From: Takakia lepidozioides
Lineage: Eukaryota; Streptophyta; Takakiopsida; Takakiales; Takakiaceae
Direction: 5' to 3'
DNA: 64,000 bases
NCBI GenBank assembly: GCA_030704615.1
Contig: CM060731.1
Span: forward strand, 67,064,756-67,128,755
Within the stretch, counting starts at the first letter, position 1; each line of letters begins with the position of its first letter. Under the pieces are notes generated by a model, which was not told where the DNA came from, ran no database searches, and worked only from the letters and a program-made list of their open reading frames with translations. This document shows, piece after piece, positions 32,853 to 42,932 of this stretch. A program made the position numbers and the translations under genes.

Positions 32853-34523
32853 CTACTCACCGTTTCATGAGTGATAATTTGTTCAAAGAACTCACTCGAG
32901 GAGGAGTGTTGTGCTATTTGGAGATGCCACTGGTCACAGAGCCAGCTGAATGCTTTATTGGAGCGTTTCCATTATTCCTGGTATGTAAGTCACCTTGGCA
33001 TCAAGAAAACCGTGGCCCACATCCAAAATGTTTACTATTGGCTGGGAATTCACTGGGGTGTCACGAAGTTCATCTCTAAGTATGAAGGTTGCAGTCGTGC
33101 TAACATTGTTTTCCCTAGGGCCCGGATTTTATATAGCCTTTGCCTATGACCCATGCATTTGCTCGTGTTGGCATAGAACCCCTTGCACGCACATCAAAGG
33201 GTCGAAACTATCTTTGTGTTGTTACCGATTACTTGACTAAGTGGGTAGAAGTCCGACCTTTGCGTACCAAAGATAATGATGTTGTAGCTTCAGTTCTTCT
33301 TCAATGAGATCCTTATGTGGCATGGGTGTCCTCAGGAGATACTAACGGATCAAGGCAAGGAGTTTTGTAACCAACTCCTTATGGTGGTTTGCTTTAATTT
33401 TGGTGTTAAGCATTGCACCACAGCCCCTTACCATCCCCAGACCAATGGCCTCACGGAGCGCTTCAACCAATCTCTTTGCCCAATGTTGGAGAAGAATGGG
33501 GCACTTACCAGGGAGTGAGATACATTTCTTCCCCCTATTCTCTTTGTTTATCGCACCGCCGTGAATGCTAGTACCAAGAAGACTCATTTTGAGTTGTTGT
33601 ATGGTCGCAAGTGTGTTTCTCCTTTGCATTCTACTCCACTTATCTCTACTGTTTCTGATCCAGTTAATCTTGAATATACCTTCGTTGAGGATCTTTATGC
33701 TAGACATGCAGTCGAGCCATCCATGATGCCAAAGAGAACATTGGGAGGCAGTGTTTCCGGTGAGTGTGAGCGTGAGCAGAAGAGGAATAATGCTCAATTT
33801 TTGAGAATATTCCATCTAATTATGCCCCTGAACCTAACTTGTGAGTAAAACCCGGAGCTCGTAGCTCCGCGCGATCTACGAATTCATGCAGAAAATGCTG
33901 AATCCGCGGAAATGAAACATACGACAATTCCGCAGTTTCGATTTGCCACAGATATATTGAACATGCACCCAAACACTCAATGCAAGAAAAAGTATTCTTG
34001 GCATATTCGAATATTTATGGTATATTCACATATTCTTGGGATATTCTTGTCTTATTCTTGAAATATTCATAAGATATTTCTGGTATATTCGAATATTTTT
34101 AGGATATTCTTTGTTAGTATTATTGGGATACCCCAACAAATATTCTTGGAATATTCTTGGACCGGAGCCTGACCCGAATCAGCCACTCACGCTCACGATA
34201 TATCCGCCCCCGAACATTGGTAAGGCTCAATTAACTCAAGCCCGAAATTTTAACAAGCGTGTCAAATATTCTAATCTGTTTCAGGTGGGAGAGACCGTGT
34301 GCCTTCGGTTGCAGCATATGGTAAGCATGCATGCAAATCTAAGCTCAAGATCGATGGTCCATACTTGTTGTATCAGATTTTTTGTGGGCGACGTGCTCTC
34401 CTTCTTCTGAAGAGACCTAATGTCACAGCGCATGATAAACTTGTTTCTCTCACTGATTTGGTGCATTCCGAGTTAGTTTTTAAGCTCACATGCATCAACG
34501 TGGAGGGACGTATGGTGGGCTGA
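32853..34523 (+). pseudogene. Integrase and C-terminal module of gypsy family B
   Basis: Zinc-binding part near 32940-33100 (HLGIKKTVAHIQNVYYWLGI), core at 33170-33520 with CVVTDYLTKWVEV (first Asp), EILTDQGKEFCN (second Asp) and HPQTNGLTERFNQ (Glu), then VYRTAVNASTKKTHFELLYG. After an AT-rich block comes the tail: NFNKRVKYSNLFQVGETVCL and KLKIDGPYLLYQI, a GPY/F-like module, ending at TGA 34521-34523. A stop near 33305 and several frame breaks. The first bases after the CACTA include the CTA duplication. Confidence 0.88.
33840..34195. repeat. AT-rich block inserted in gypsy B integrase tail
   Basis: Interrupts the integrase C-terminal reading. It contains many variants of ATATTCTTGG and CATATTCGAATATT (33990-34165). 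The words GCCCC(T/C)GAAC occur at both borders (about 33823 and 34210), suggesting insertion or duplication. No transposon ends identified. Confidence 0.5.
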
Positions 34524-34934
34524 ATTCTGGATCTTCTTCGGCTTAATGTTCGGATGCAGCTTTGATATTTTCAGTCCTTAGACATTTTTAGGGACTTAGG
34601 ATAAAATACCACATGTACTCTCTGCACGGTTTTTCTACCCAATGGTTTTGTCATCGACCCAACTTGTAAGTGCCAGATTTTTCATTGGTAGGTTTTTCAC
34701 CCAGTAGTAGAGGGTGATTTTATCACAACTATTGACTGCTTATTATTTTATTTTCCTCACAGAGCTCGGATTTCTGCCCGGGGGGTAGGCTTCACAGATG
34801 TGAAGATCTATTTTCTCCTAGTTGTCAAGGACGAGAACATGACTGAATACAAACAAGAGATCAGACCAGAGGTACAAGACTAGACAAGAAATCAAGGTCG
34901 GCGTGGCCGAATGCATGGTGGGTAAACATGAATC
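34524..34934. other. 3' flank of gypsy B
   Basis: Non-coding. A purine-rich GGGGGGTAGG tract (about 34779-34788) could be the polypurine tract of gypsy B. No LTR could be paired with it. Confidence 0.3.
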
Positions 34935-34939
34935 AAGAT

Positions 34940-35445
34940 GTCGTGCACCTAAGCATCGTGCCACAACATACATCGCTGTCCACCACACAATCTAAGCACA
35001 CAATCCTAGAAAGCTATACCACAATGATAAGAGATGAGAAATGAGAGAAGTAGAAGACAATGAAAGCTCTCAAAGCATGAAGCAATCACATGAAGAACAA
35101 GCCCTAGTCCTTCCAAGTGAAATCCACTCTATCACATAAACTAAGTCAAGCCAAGGGCACCTTTGCTAAAGGGATCCACCCTACAAAGCCCTCAATACAC
35201 TCCCTCTCAATACCTAGAGCTATGGAGGTGAGAAAAGCTCATGGAGGCTCAACTACAAGAAGATGAGCCTCCTCAACACTCACAAGGGGAAAACCTATCT
35301 CCATGTCTCAAGTGAGGCTCGACACCTCACTTGGCATGTGAGACCAAATGAAGTCCCAACACACAAAATATAAATATAAATATCTAAAATGTCCTAGTTA
35401 ACTAGAAGTAGGTAATTCTAGATAACCATGACTAAAACCATGACA
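34940..35445 (-). repeat. 3' LTR of gypsy family A copy 2
   Basis: Starts TGTCATGG at 35445 on minus. The 421 bp shared with the 5' LTR end near 35025. A further 85 bp (TTGTGGTATAG to GTGCACGAC) reach the AAGAT flank, so the full LTR may be about 506 bp. The same 85-bp sequence also precedes the LTR at 35449-35534, directly after the polypurine tract. Confidence 0.75.
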
Positions 35446-35448
35446 GTT

Positions 35449-35534
35449 GTCGTGCACCTAAGCATCGTGCCACAACATACATCGCTGTCCATCACACAAT
35501 CTAAGCACACAATCCTAGAAAGCTATACCACAAT
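35449..35534 (-). repeat. 85-bp duplication upstream of the 3' LTR
   Basis: Nearly identical to 34942-35024 (GTCGTGCACCTAAGCATCGT and on to GCTATACCACAA on plus). It sits between the polypurine tract and the LTR start. See findings. Confidence 0.85.
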
Positions 35535-35541
35535 CGCCCCC

Positions 35542-36004
35542 CTAGCTGGGACATAACCAATCCCCATCAGGAACCATCTCAAGAGGTGGAGTCAAGCATC
35601 CCATATGCCAACCTCTAGAGCATTGATCACACACCAGCATGGTGGCTGCCTGTCAGGTTTGGGTCAACCCTTCCATCAACATTTGGAAGGTGACATGGCG
35701 CGCAATTACGCACATGGTCCTTCCAAATCATGCCATCCCAACCCTCCAAGATCAGGACTCCTGAGGGCAACACCTCTCGAACCCTCAAAATAGTACGTCC
35801 TGCAGTCACATCCAAGGTCGTAGGAGCAGTCTGCTGTAGATAAACATAGTAACCAGGGTTGAATCTCCGAACCCCAGGACGATAGCCCCCACCACGTATG
35901 GTAGCATACCTCAACGTATCACGATGTTGTGCAATGGCAAGGTTCTCGAAAGCCATGGGCATGACTTTCTTGAACAACTCTGCACGCTGCTCACATGCAC
36001 GTGC
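35542..36004 (-). pseudogene. Integrase tail and C-terminal PHD finger of gypsy family A copy 2
   Basis: Tail with MPMAFENLAIAQHRDTLRYA, RRFNPGYYVYLQQTAPTTLD and GRTILRVREVLPSG, an SH3-like integrase C-terminal fold by position. Then, after a frame change at about 35640, MLVCDQCSRGWHMGCL, TPPLEMVPDGDWLCP and stop at 35542-35544: cysteines 3 and 4, the HxxC pair and Trp-x-Cys of a PHD finger. The first cysteine pair, present in copy 1, has been lost by a deletion of about 47 nt. The last Cys is Ser here. PHD fingers read histone H3 tails and could steer integration; that role is inference. Confidence 0.82.
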
Positions 36005-37030
36005 CTACACGTCCGGATCGTCAAGGTTAAGAACTGTAGCAGCTTCTCTGCGAATGGATGTAGGCAAATCCGGCTCTCGGCCAAAGAGAAGAAAGTATGG
36101 TGAGAAGGAGGCAAGTGATGCTTGCTTGCTGAACCTGTAGCCCATGGCTAACCAGGGTAACTGAAGGTCCCAATCTCTTAGGTGTCCCTTCTGCAAGCCA
36201 TACTTGCGCAAACCCCTCTTTACTGTCTGAACAACTCTCTCTGCCAAGCCATCGGCCTCAGGATGATCCCGAGAAGTGGTGCGGTGGTCTATCAAGGCCT
36301 TGTCACACAAAGCCTGAAACTCCCCCAAGAACTCTCTCCCTTGGTCCGTGAGTACCTCAGCTGGAGCACCGAATCGGCTAAGCACACAATCCAAGAATGC
36401 ATACGCAACTCCCTCACTAGCCTTATCAGGCAATGGAACCAATTCAATCCACTTGGAGAAGTGCTCCACCATCACCAACACATACTTGTTGTGGCGCATG
36501 GTCAGTGGCAACGGCCCTGCGAAGTCAAGACTCCACCTGTAGCCCAATCCCATGATCGGAAGAGGGTGCAATTGTGGAGTAGGGGCGTTGAATGAAGCAC
36601 GCACCCTGTTACACACCATGCACCTAGCCACAAATTGTTGCACCTCTGTGTGCATACCACGCCACCAATATTGCCCCTGCAGTAGACTATGAGTGCGTCG
36701 CACCCCAAAATGCCCCAACTCCTCATGGGCATGCCGCACTAACCGTGCCCGTTGTGTTGGGTGAGGCACAATCCTCACTCGACCATCCTCCCACACTCGG
36801 AGCAGGTGTGTCCCCTCCCACTTGAACCTCTTGGCTCGTTGTAGGATCCGATCCCTTTCCTTGGCAGTCACAGTGGCTGCTGAAGTGGATCCAGTGCGGA
36901 GGTAGTCCAACACAACTGAATCCTCATGTATATCTTTGGCGCCACCTTGCTCATTGCTGGCCTCAGGGTCCTCAGACACTTGATCTACAGTCATCCCTAT
37001 TGCAGGTCCAACCTGGCCTTCCGCTGCCAA
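36005..37030 (-). CDS. Integrase of gypsy family A copy 2
   Basis: 341-residue open frame. Zinc-binding module: His pair in HAHEELGHFG and Cys pair in CMVCNRVRAS. Core catalytic triad: Asp in RWSLDFAGPLPL, Asp in EVLTDQGREFLG and Glu in RDHPEADGLAERVVQTVKR. Then MGYRFSKQASLASFSPYFLL and FGREPDLPTSIRREA. It joins reverse-transcribed DNA to the host genome. The frame ends at a TAG near 36005 where copy 1 has a Trp codon, so the stop is a copy-specific mutation, and the tail continues in frame afterward. Confidence 0.93.
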   Translation of the reverse strand: MAAEGQVGPAIGMTVDQVSEDPEASNEQGGAKDIHEDSVVLDYLRTGSTSAATVTAKERDRILQRAKRFKWEGTHLLRVWEDGRVRIVPHPTQRARLVRHAHEELGHFGVRRTHSLLQGQYWWRGMHTEVQQFVARCMVCNRVRASFNAPTPQLHPLPIMGLGYRWSLDFAGPLPLTMRHNKYVLVMVEHFSKWIELVPLPDKASEGVAYAFLDCVLSRFGAPAEVLTDQGREFLGEFQALCDKALIDHRTTSRDHPEADGLAERVVQTVKRGLRKYGLQKGHLRDWDLQLPWLAMGYRFSKQASLASFSPYFLLFGREPDLPTSIRREAATVLNLDDPDV

Positions 37031-37054
37031 GATACATAGAAATGCAGATGCATG

Positions 37055-37410
37055 TCATCCGGGCACCATCTCCTCGTCCGTCTCACCATGCCACCGAGCT
37101 CCAGTGTCATCCTGCTGGCTTGTGCATGGATTGCGACTCAACCCATCTGCATTGCGATTGACCAAACCCGGTCGATGCACCACCTCAAAGTCATACTCTT
37201 GAAGGATGAGTGCCCACCGTGCAAGCTTCCATGTAAGCTTGTCTGACTCCATCAACCACTTGAGTGGTTGGTGATCCGTGACAAGGGTGAAGAGATTGCC
37301 GTATAGATAGCACCTGAAGTGTGCAACGGCCCACACTGCAGCTAAGCATTCTCCCTCATATGAGCTATACTTAGACTCTGCAACGTTGTTCGAGCGGCTA
37401 ACATAAGCCA
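37055..37410 (-). pseudogene. RNase H fragment of gypsy family A copy 2
   Basis: VAYVSRSNNVAESKYSSYEG, CLAAVWAVAHFRCYLYGN, LVTDHQPLKWLMESDKLT and VVHRPGLVNRNADGLSRNPC. The N-terminal part with the first catalytic Asp is missing. Ends at a TGA near 37055. Confidence 0.88.
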
Positions 37411-38166
37411 CTACGAACTCTCATGCTTTTCCACCGTAGCACTAAAGATGATGATGTCATCTATGTAGCACCGAACAAACTCCACCCCTGCTAGAATCCT
37501 ATCCATGACTCTCTGAAACTCTGCCGGAGCGTTCTTAAGCCCAAATTGTAAGAACCACCACTGGTATAGGCAATCCTTCCCGTGCTCATTGAGCCCCCAG
37601 AATGCCGTCTTTTGCTTATCCGCCTCCTTGATCGGCAACTGGTGATATCCGGATCGTAAATCCAACGTACTAAAGACCTTGGCATGCCCAATGGCATCAA
37701 AGATCTCCTCTAGTGTTGGCATGGCATACCTATCGGACTTGGTCTGACGATTTACAGGCCGGTAATCACCGCACATACGTCTCTTCGTCCAATTGCCAAA
37801 GACATCCTTCTTGGCTGGCATCACTGTGGCTGAAGCATACTCTCCCCCAGATAGCTCCACCAAACCAGCCTCCCAAAGGTCCTGAGTTCTCTTATGAATC
37901 AAGAACCTCTCCATGTCACTGTATCTATAGGGTCTCCAAAAGATTGGCGTGTCAGTAGCCAATTCAATGCAAATCTCTTGACCCTTCAGTGCTCCTAAGT
38001 CCTTCAAACTGAAGGCAAAGCAGTTCCTGTAAGCCCTCAAGAACCGCCGTATACGTTGTCTCTCTCCTCCGGTGACTATAGGTCCAACATCAGGCTTCCA
38101 GTTGTCCTCCGTGACTGCAACCTTGAGTCCAGCAGGCTTAGAGGTAGAAGACGAGTCCCGTGGTTG
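37411..38166 (-). pseudogene. Reverse transcriptase of gypsy family A copy 2
   Basis: After the TAG the frame continues with STSKPAGLKVAVTED, then FLRAYRNCFAFSLKDLGALK, RMCGDYRPVNRQTKSDRY, KVFSTLDLRSGYHQLPIKEA and catalytic RCYIDDIIIFSATVEKHE. The fingers and palm are intact and the YIDD box is preserved. The sequence then jumps into RNase H at about 37410: the thumb and the start of RNase H are deleted relative to copy 1. Confidence 0.92.
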
Positions 38167-38169
38167 CTA

Positions 38170-39528
38170 TGCTGCAACCTCTTGAGCAGTGACCACTGCC
38201 TCCTCTGTCAGTGACAATGTCTCATCCTGCCCTATCATCCCATCCTTGAGGACCTCCTCAATCCGAGAAAAATCCCCAACCTGATCCATCACCGCCGCCT
38301 TGGCTGCCAACTCCTTCTGAACCTCGAGCACCTCCCACGTGTGCCATGGATGCGGCCTGCACCTCGTGGTCCTCACCTGCTCGCCCCCACTCGCTGCCTG
38401 TACCGTCTCGGTAGGCAGGGAGACTATGAAGGGAAGTGTACTCCGTACTCTGCGCTGCTCAGCCATAGCCAGTGGCACATTCTCCAAGATGTATGCTGGA
38501 GATACAGCTTGATGAAACTGCAAGTGGCGCAAAATCTGCACCATCTCCCAAAACAGACCCGTCCTCGAGTCTCGCAATCCATTGCCATGTCCGGCTGATG
38601 AATGCCCTTGGCAGGGCCAACCTGCCACTACCAGATCAATGGAGCCAACCCGCTCCAAATCCTGCGCCCCCAGCAACGAAATGTCTGCTGGCAAGGCTTG
38701 TTGGTATCCACGAACTGCAGACACTGGCAACAAATCAGGGTACTGCTATACCAACTGAGCAACATGGCGCAGTGAGACGCGTCGTGCAGTCTCATCCCTC
38801 TCCACATACAGGTAACGTCGAACTCGTACACCTGCCTGCAGTACTGCAACCAATCCAGTGCTGATCCCGCCAAACAAGTCCAGAAGGCATATGCCTTCAT
38901 CCGGGCACTGCCACACAAGAGGTGTGGTATCCAATGGCGACAACTGAGGTGGTCCTGGTGCAATCACCGCACTCTCCTCTTCTCCTGACGGTACAAAGGC
39001 CTCTACCCAGGCTTGTTGTACCCGTCCATCAGCAGCCTGCTGCAAATCCTTGCTCGTACCCCATAATGGAGTGTGAGCAACCATGGCAGGCAACTCCGCC
39101 GTACCATGCATGTCATCCTGCTCTGCTGGAGGTGGCACATCCTCTGCATGGGCATTGCCTTCCAGCAACTCTCCAGGCCAACTAACTGCAGCTGTAAAGG
39201 CGGCTAGTGTTGGCATCTTGCCCCGCTGGGCAGCCGCAATACCCCCAATGAATGTCACAGGGAGTTGTGCACGACGACCATCCCCTGACTGCCATCCAGG
39301 CCTGTAGGATGCTGACTCCTCCCAAAAGTCCAGGGTGAAGCCCATGGGATATAACACTGCCCCACCAACAAGGACATCGTAAGAGACCGCGTCTGTCACA
39401 ATGGCCTTGGCTCGCATCACTGAGCCATCTACAAGATGATCTGGTTGTAGTCCAATGGCCAACTCACGCCGTGTCATGCCCGAGCCTGCTCTGATCCTCC
39501 CAGAGATGTCTGTATCTGGAAAGGACAA
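38170..39528 (-). CDS. Protease C-terminus and cytosine-5 DNA methyltransferase domain in a gypsy polyprotein
   Basis: Residues 1-75 continue the protease (VSYDVLVGGAVLYPMGFTLD). From about residue 212 (38895) the canonical C5-methyltransferase motifs appear in order: motif I ICLLDLFGGISTGLVAVLQA binding AdoMet; motif II region YLYVERDETARRVSLRH; motif IV SIDLVVAGWPCQGHS with the catalytic Cys at about 38613-38611; and motif VI YILENVP with the catalytic Glu at about 38484. A single in-frame TAG (38746-38748) splits the frame after VAQLV, and the same frame continues. Later motifs VIII-X and a target recognition domain are not obvious, so the 3' part may be deleted or divergent. It would methylate cytosine in DNA. 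It lies directly upstream of RT, separated by a TAG at 38167-38169 shared with copy 1. Confidence 0.9.
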
Positions 39529-39534
39529 GGCTCC

Positions 39535-40690
39535 ATATCCGCCTCCATGAGGCCCAAACCTACAATAGCAGCTCTGCCCAACATCAGTGGCTGAGTTCCT
39601 GAGTCCAACAAGACCCGCAATGGCCGGTACTTCTTGCCTGCCGGTCCACTCAAAGTGAAAATGCCTCCCTAGTTGTCTAACAAGACAACTCCAGGTGTCA
39701 CCATGGCGCGCTCAAAGGCTGGCCTAGCTGACAGCTCCGTCAACCTGGCAGCTGTAGCTTGCCAGGGCGCAGCCGTGGCAGTCTTGACCCTCAAATCCAA
39801 GGATCACTCTGCCACTACACCTTCCAGTAACTCCGGAGAAGATGAAGTGACCTCCCCACTCTCGCAGAGTGTTGCTGCTAGTCTGAACACTGCAGCTGGT
39901 CTTACCCCCGGCGTCGCAATCATGGTTGCCGAGAACAGTGGGGCTTGACACACAGAGGTGGCTGCTCCCAATAACACACCGGCTGCATTAGCCTTGGTAG
40001 CAGGTGTCAGTGCTGCACGTGTAGCTCTCCCCAATGGCATAGTAACCTCCGCCTCGGTAACAGTCGGGCGAGAACTAGATGCCATGGATGACGTCGACAC
40101 TGTCTCTGCCAATGTGAATGACTGAGGAAGCCTTGCCTAACGGCTTGCCTCCCCATGCTGTGGATCCAATTCCACCTCTGCACCTCGTGGCTCAGGAACT
40201 CGTGCTGCTCCTCGAGTCACGGCTGCAGCAGACTCCACCTGCACTAGTGGTAGTGCTGCTCCGCACATGAATCCCATGCCTCCCATATCTCCTCCCTCAG
40301 GAGCAGGAGGTGGACCATCCCGCCTGGGAGCCGGTACCACCTGAGCTGTAGCCATGGCAGCGAGCCTCTGCTCTAGCTGCTGAAGCCGGTTGGCCATGTC
40401 TTGGTCAACACCCTGACCTCCGCGTCCTTGGCCATGTTGAGCTTGCCCTTGGCCTGCACCTCGTGCCCAACCACCTCGTCCTCTCTGGGCTGGTCCACCT
40501 CGCCCCCGGCCACCATTGTTCCCTTGGAACTGGCATGGGCGCAACTCAGGGTGCAAGTCATAACACTGGGCATCTCCATGCCCATACTTGCCACAATGCC
40601 CACACTGCAACTGTGCAGGCTGTGCTTGTGCCGACCTTCTGCCACTCTCTGGGCAATCTCTCTTGACATGGGGTCCTCCACATGTCCAAT
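39535..40690 (-). pseudogene. Zinc knuckles and aspartic protease of gypsy family A copy 2
   Basis: A degraded knuckle (CGGPHVKRDC, near 40650) then a good CCHC knuckle CGHCGKYGHGDAQC (40604-40563), Arg/Gly-rich sequence, and a low-complexity linker. The retropepsin part near 39660-39545 reads GIFTLSGPAGKKYRPLRVLL then DSGTQPLMLGRAAIVGLGL, with the active-site Asp in DSG. In-frame stops at about 40137, 39801 and 39671 break the frame. The protease would cut the polyprotein. Confidence 0.8.
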
Positions 40691-40693
40691 ATA

Positions 40694-41815
40694 TTACCCC
40701 TGGTTGTTGTTGGCTGCAAAAGATGCCACGGGCCTCTGCACCTGAGGTCCCCTGTAAGCTCCATGGGACTTGGGTTGGGCAACCTTGCCCCCCTGACCAC
40801 GCTGTTGGGCAGTCCCTTGTACCTGTTGGCTGGCAGCTGCACCTCGTGCAGACATGTCCTTGCCAAATCCAATGGTAACAACTCTCTCCTCCACCATGTT
40901 GAGCTCAATCCGCTCAGCCAGCAGAAACACATCCGCTAATGTGGGTTGGGCCGCTTGTAACAGGGTTGCATCCCGCACCCTTCTCTTGAGCTCTTTGTTC
41001 AAAATTCCATACCAGAACTGGACTGCCTGAGCTTCAGTAACCCCTTGGGTCACACTTATCAAGCGCCTCATACGAGTGTAGGCATCTCGCAAGCTCTCAC
41101 TGGATTTGCGCTGGAAGTCTTGCAAACTTCGCAGCTTCTCTATCCGTACACCTTGGTAGTTCCTCCGCAACTCCTGGAAAAACTCCACCACCGGGTTGAA
41201 TCTAGGCACATGTGTTGTAATTGTGGCAGGAGGAGTAGTAGCACCTTTTGAACTGGTACCACCTGCAGAAGTGCCGGCACTACTTGTTCCACTACTAGCG
41301 CTTGTAGTTGGAGATGTTTGTGTAGCTGCTGGTGTCACCGCTGCCCTTGTGCCTCTAGTGATTGAGACATAGTTAGGTGACCAATACTCTCGCCACTCCT
41401 CAATCTCCACCGCATGTCCCCGCCTAAATTCATGGTAATCATCCATGGGCGGCCCCTCAAGGTGCTGGAATAGCCCCTTCCACGCCATAAAGGGCGTAAA
41501 CAGTTGTGGATTGCGCATTTGCTGCAAATCACACCAACTGTCAAACTCTTGTATAAAGTCATCAAGCTCGATGGTGCCCACAGCTCCAGAGTACCTACGT
41601 GGCCCCTTGGTAGCTCCATACATCTCCTCCATCGTGTCCCACAACAATGGCACGGAAATGACTTGCACCCTCGGCGAGAATCCTCCGGACTTCGAGTCTG
41701 AACCTTCCTCAGAAGACACTGAAGGTGAAAGTGGCCTAAACCGCACACCTTGTCTTGTGTACCCACTAGTATCGCTGGTGCTTGTACCGGCACTCCCCTC
41801 AGCAGCTGGTGGCAC
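40694..41815 (-). CDS. Gag of gypsy family A copy 2
   Basis: Open frame of 373 residues. Ser/Thr-rich N-terminus, a capsid-like core with GTIELDDFIQEFDSWCDLQQ, then a Thr/Ser/Gly linker, then the retrotransposon Gag signature FFQELRRNYQGVRIEKLRSL, KSSESLRDAYTRMRRLIS and QAVQFWYGILNKELKRRV, ending in a Gln/Gly-rich basic tail. Gag builds the virus-like particle. It ends at TAA 40694-40696. The zinc knuckles continue in the next frame, so one frameshift separates them from Gag. Confidence 0.85.
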   Translation of the reverse strand: MPPAAEGSAGTSTSDTSGYTRQGVRFRPLSPSVSSEEGSDSKSGGFSPRVQVISVPLLWDTMEEMYGATKGPRRYSGAVGTIELDDFIQEFDSWCDLQQMRNPQLFTPFMAWKGLFQHLEGPPMDDYHEFRRGHAVEIEEWREYWSPNYVSITRGTRAAVTPAATQTSPTTSASSGTSSAGTSAGGTSSKGATTPPATITTHVPRFNPVVEFFQELRRNYQGVRIEKLRSLQDFQRKSSESLRDAYTRMRRLISVTQGVTEAQAVQFWYGILNKELKRRVRDATLLQAAQPTLADVFLLAERIELNMVEERVVTIGFGKDMSARGAAASQQVQGTAQQRGQGGKVAQPKSHGAYRGPQVQRPVASFAANNNQG

Positions 41816-42477
41816 CTCCGTGATGAGAACTCACAACCCAACCGGTTGTCAACATGTCTCTAATCCCACTTTCTACAAGGTAACCGGGTAAAGAACCTGT
41901 TGCGGCTACTGGTTCAAGTAGGAATAATAGGTTTCTAACGTAGACCTGTACCTGCACCTGCATCCACCGCAAACACTCCTATGGTCTGCTGGTCATCAAC
42001 CCAGCCTCACCATAGAAGAAACACTGGTGGTCTTGCTGGTCATCACTCCAGCCTCACCACCGACAGCATACTCTAGGATTGGCCGGTGATCAAATCCGGA
42101 CCAACCTCCTATGAAAACAAGTGCCCACACAAAGCTAACATGGCGCACAGTCAAGCATGCAGGTGTGGAGGGGATCCAAACACAAGAAAATCAAGACAAC
42201 AACTCCCCCACACCAAAAACACTCCACAGTGTCGCTCCTGCAAGGACACCCCAGCCCAAACCCGGACTGACTCTTGCCTCCACCTACGCAAAGGTTTTGG
42301 CCTACAGAGAGGGTGAAAGACTATGGAGAAGAGAAACTAAAGCAATTCCTAACCCCAGAATGCTCTCATCCCACCACTCTCCCTCCTGTCTCTATCCACT
42401 CGCTTATATGGTCGTGGCAAGTATCCTTCAATATCCCTCAATCAATCCTTCAAGAGCTCTTCAACATTGTCCACCAA

Positions 42478-42602
42478 AGCTCCTCGAAGGGTCCTCCAAG
42501 GACCCCAAAGATCCTCCAAACACTCCTCCAAGGACCCCAAAGATCCTCCAAATACTCCTCCAAGGGCCCTCAAATATCTTCCAAACAATCCTCCAAAGGC
42601 CC
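42478..42602. repeat. ~33-bp tandem repeat in the gypsy leader
   Basis: Units of the form CTCCTCCAAGGACCCCAAAG followed by ATCCTCCAAA, about three and a half copies. Short ORFs across it are repeat artefacts. Confidence 0.75.
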
Positions 42603-42629
42603 TTAAATTTCACTAAGTCCTTTCACTGT

Positions 42630-42932
42630 TGATACCTTAACAGAGGTATAGTCTGAGCTGATTAGGGTCCACATATGGTGATACCTCAACAGAGGTATAG
42701 TAAAAGGGACAAGCTCCTGTTTGGTATACTAACAGAGGTATAGTCTGAGCTGATTAGGGTTCACATATGGTGATACCTCAATAGAGGTATAGTAAAATGG
42801 ACAAGCTCATGTTTGGTATACTAACAGAGGTATAGTCTCACATTAGGGTTCACATATGGTGATACCTCAACAGAGGTATAGTCAAAGGGACAAACTCCTG
42901 TTTGGTATACTAACAGAGGTATAGTCTGAGCA
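42630..42932. repeat. ~103-bp tandem repeat with nested hairpins in the gypsy leader
   Basis: About three units. Each has ATACCTCAACAGAGGTAT, an 18-nt hairpin with 7-bp arms and AACA loop, and a second half-site GGTATACTAACAGAGGTAT. Minor changes in the loop (AATA in one unit) keep the arms paired. Confidence 0.85.

Larger units (their letters stand above)
16234..34523 (+). mobile_element. Ty3/gypsy family B, split by two nested CACTA insertions
   Basis: A different gypsy element from family A. Coding order on the plus strand: gag 16234-16890, protease 17352-17564 resuming at 18414, RT and RNase H 19100-20410, integrase from 32853 onward, C-terminal domain to 34523. CACTA elements occupy 17565-18413 and 21013-32852, and an AT-rich block sits at 33840-34195. 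Removing them restores colinear gypsy order. The integrase is of the HHCC plus DDE type followed by a GPY-like module. No LTR pair was identified. Frameshifts and stops make it non-functional. Confidence 0.88.

Noticed and set aside
38302-38864. Plus-strand ORFs opposite the methyltransferase
   Set aside because: Shadows of the minus-strand coding region; the minus frame has the family motifs.
40373-40700. Possible programmed -1 frameshift between Gag and the zinc knuckles
   Set aside because: The site has no classic slippery heptamer, and only one copy is available here, so a simple indel in a G run is the likelier cause.
42111-42632. 173-residue plus-strand ORF rich in Pro and Ser
   Set aside because: Reads through the 33-bp tandem repeat of the gypsy leader; no domain.
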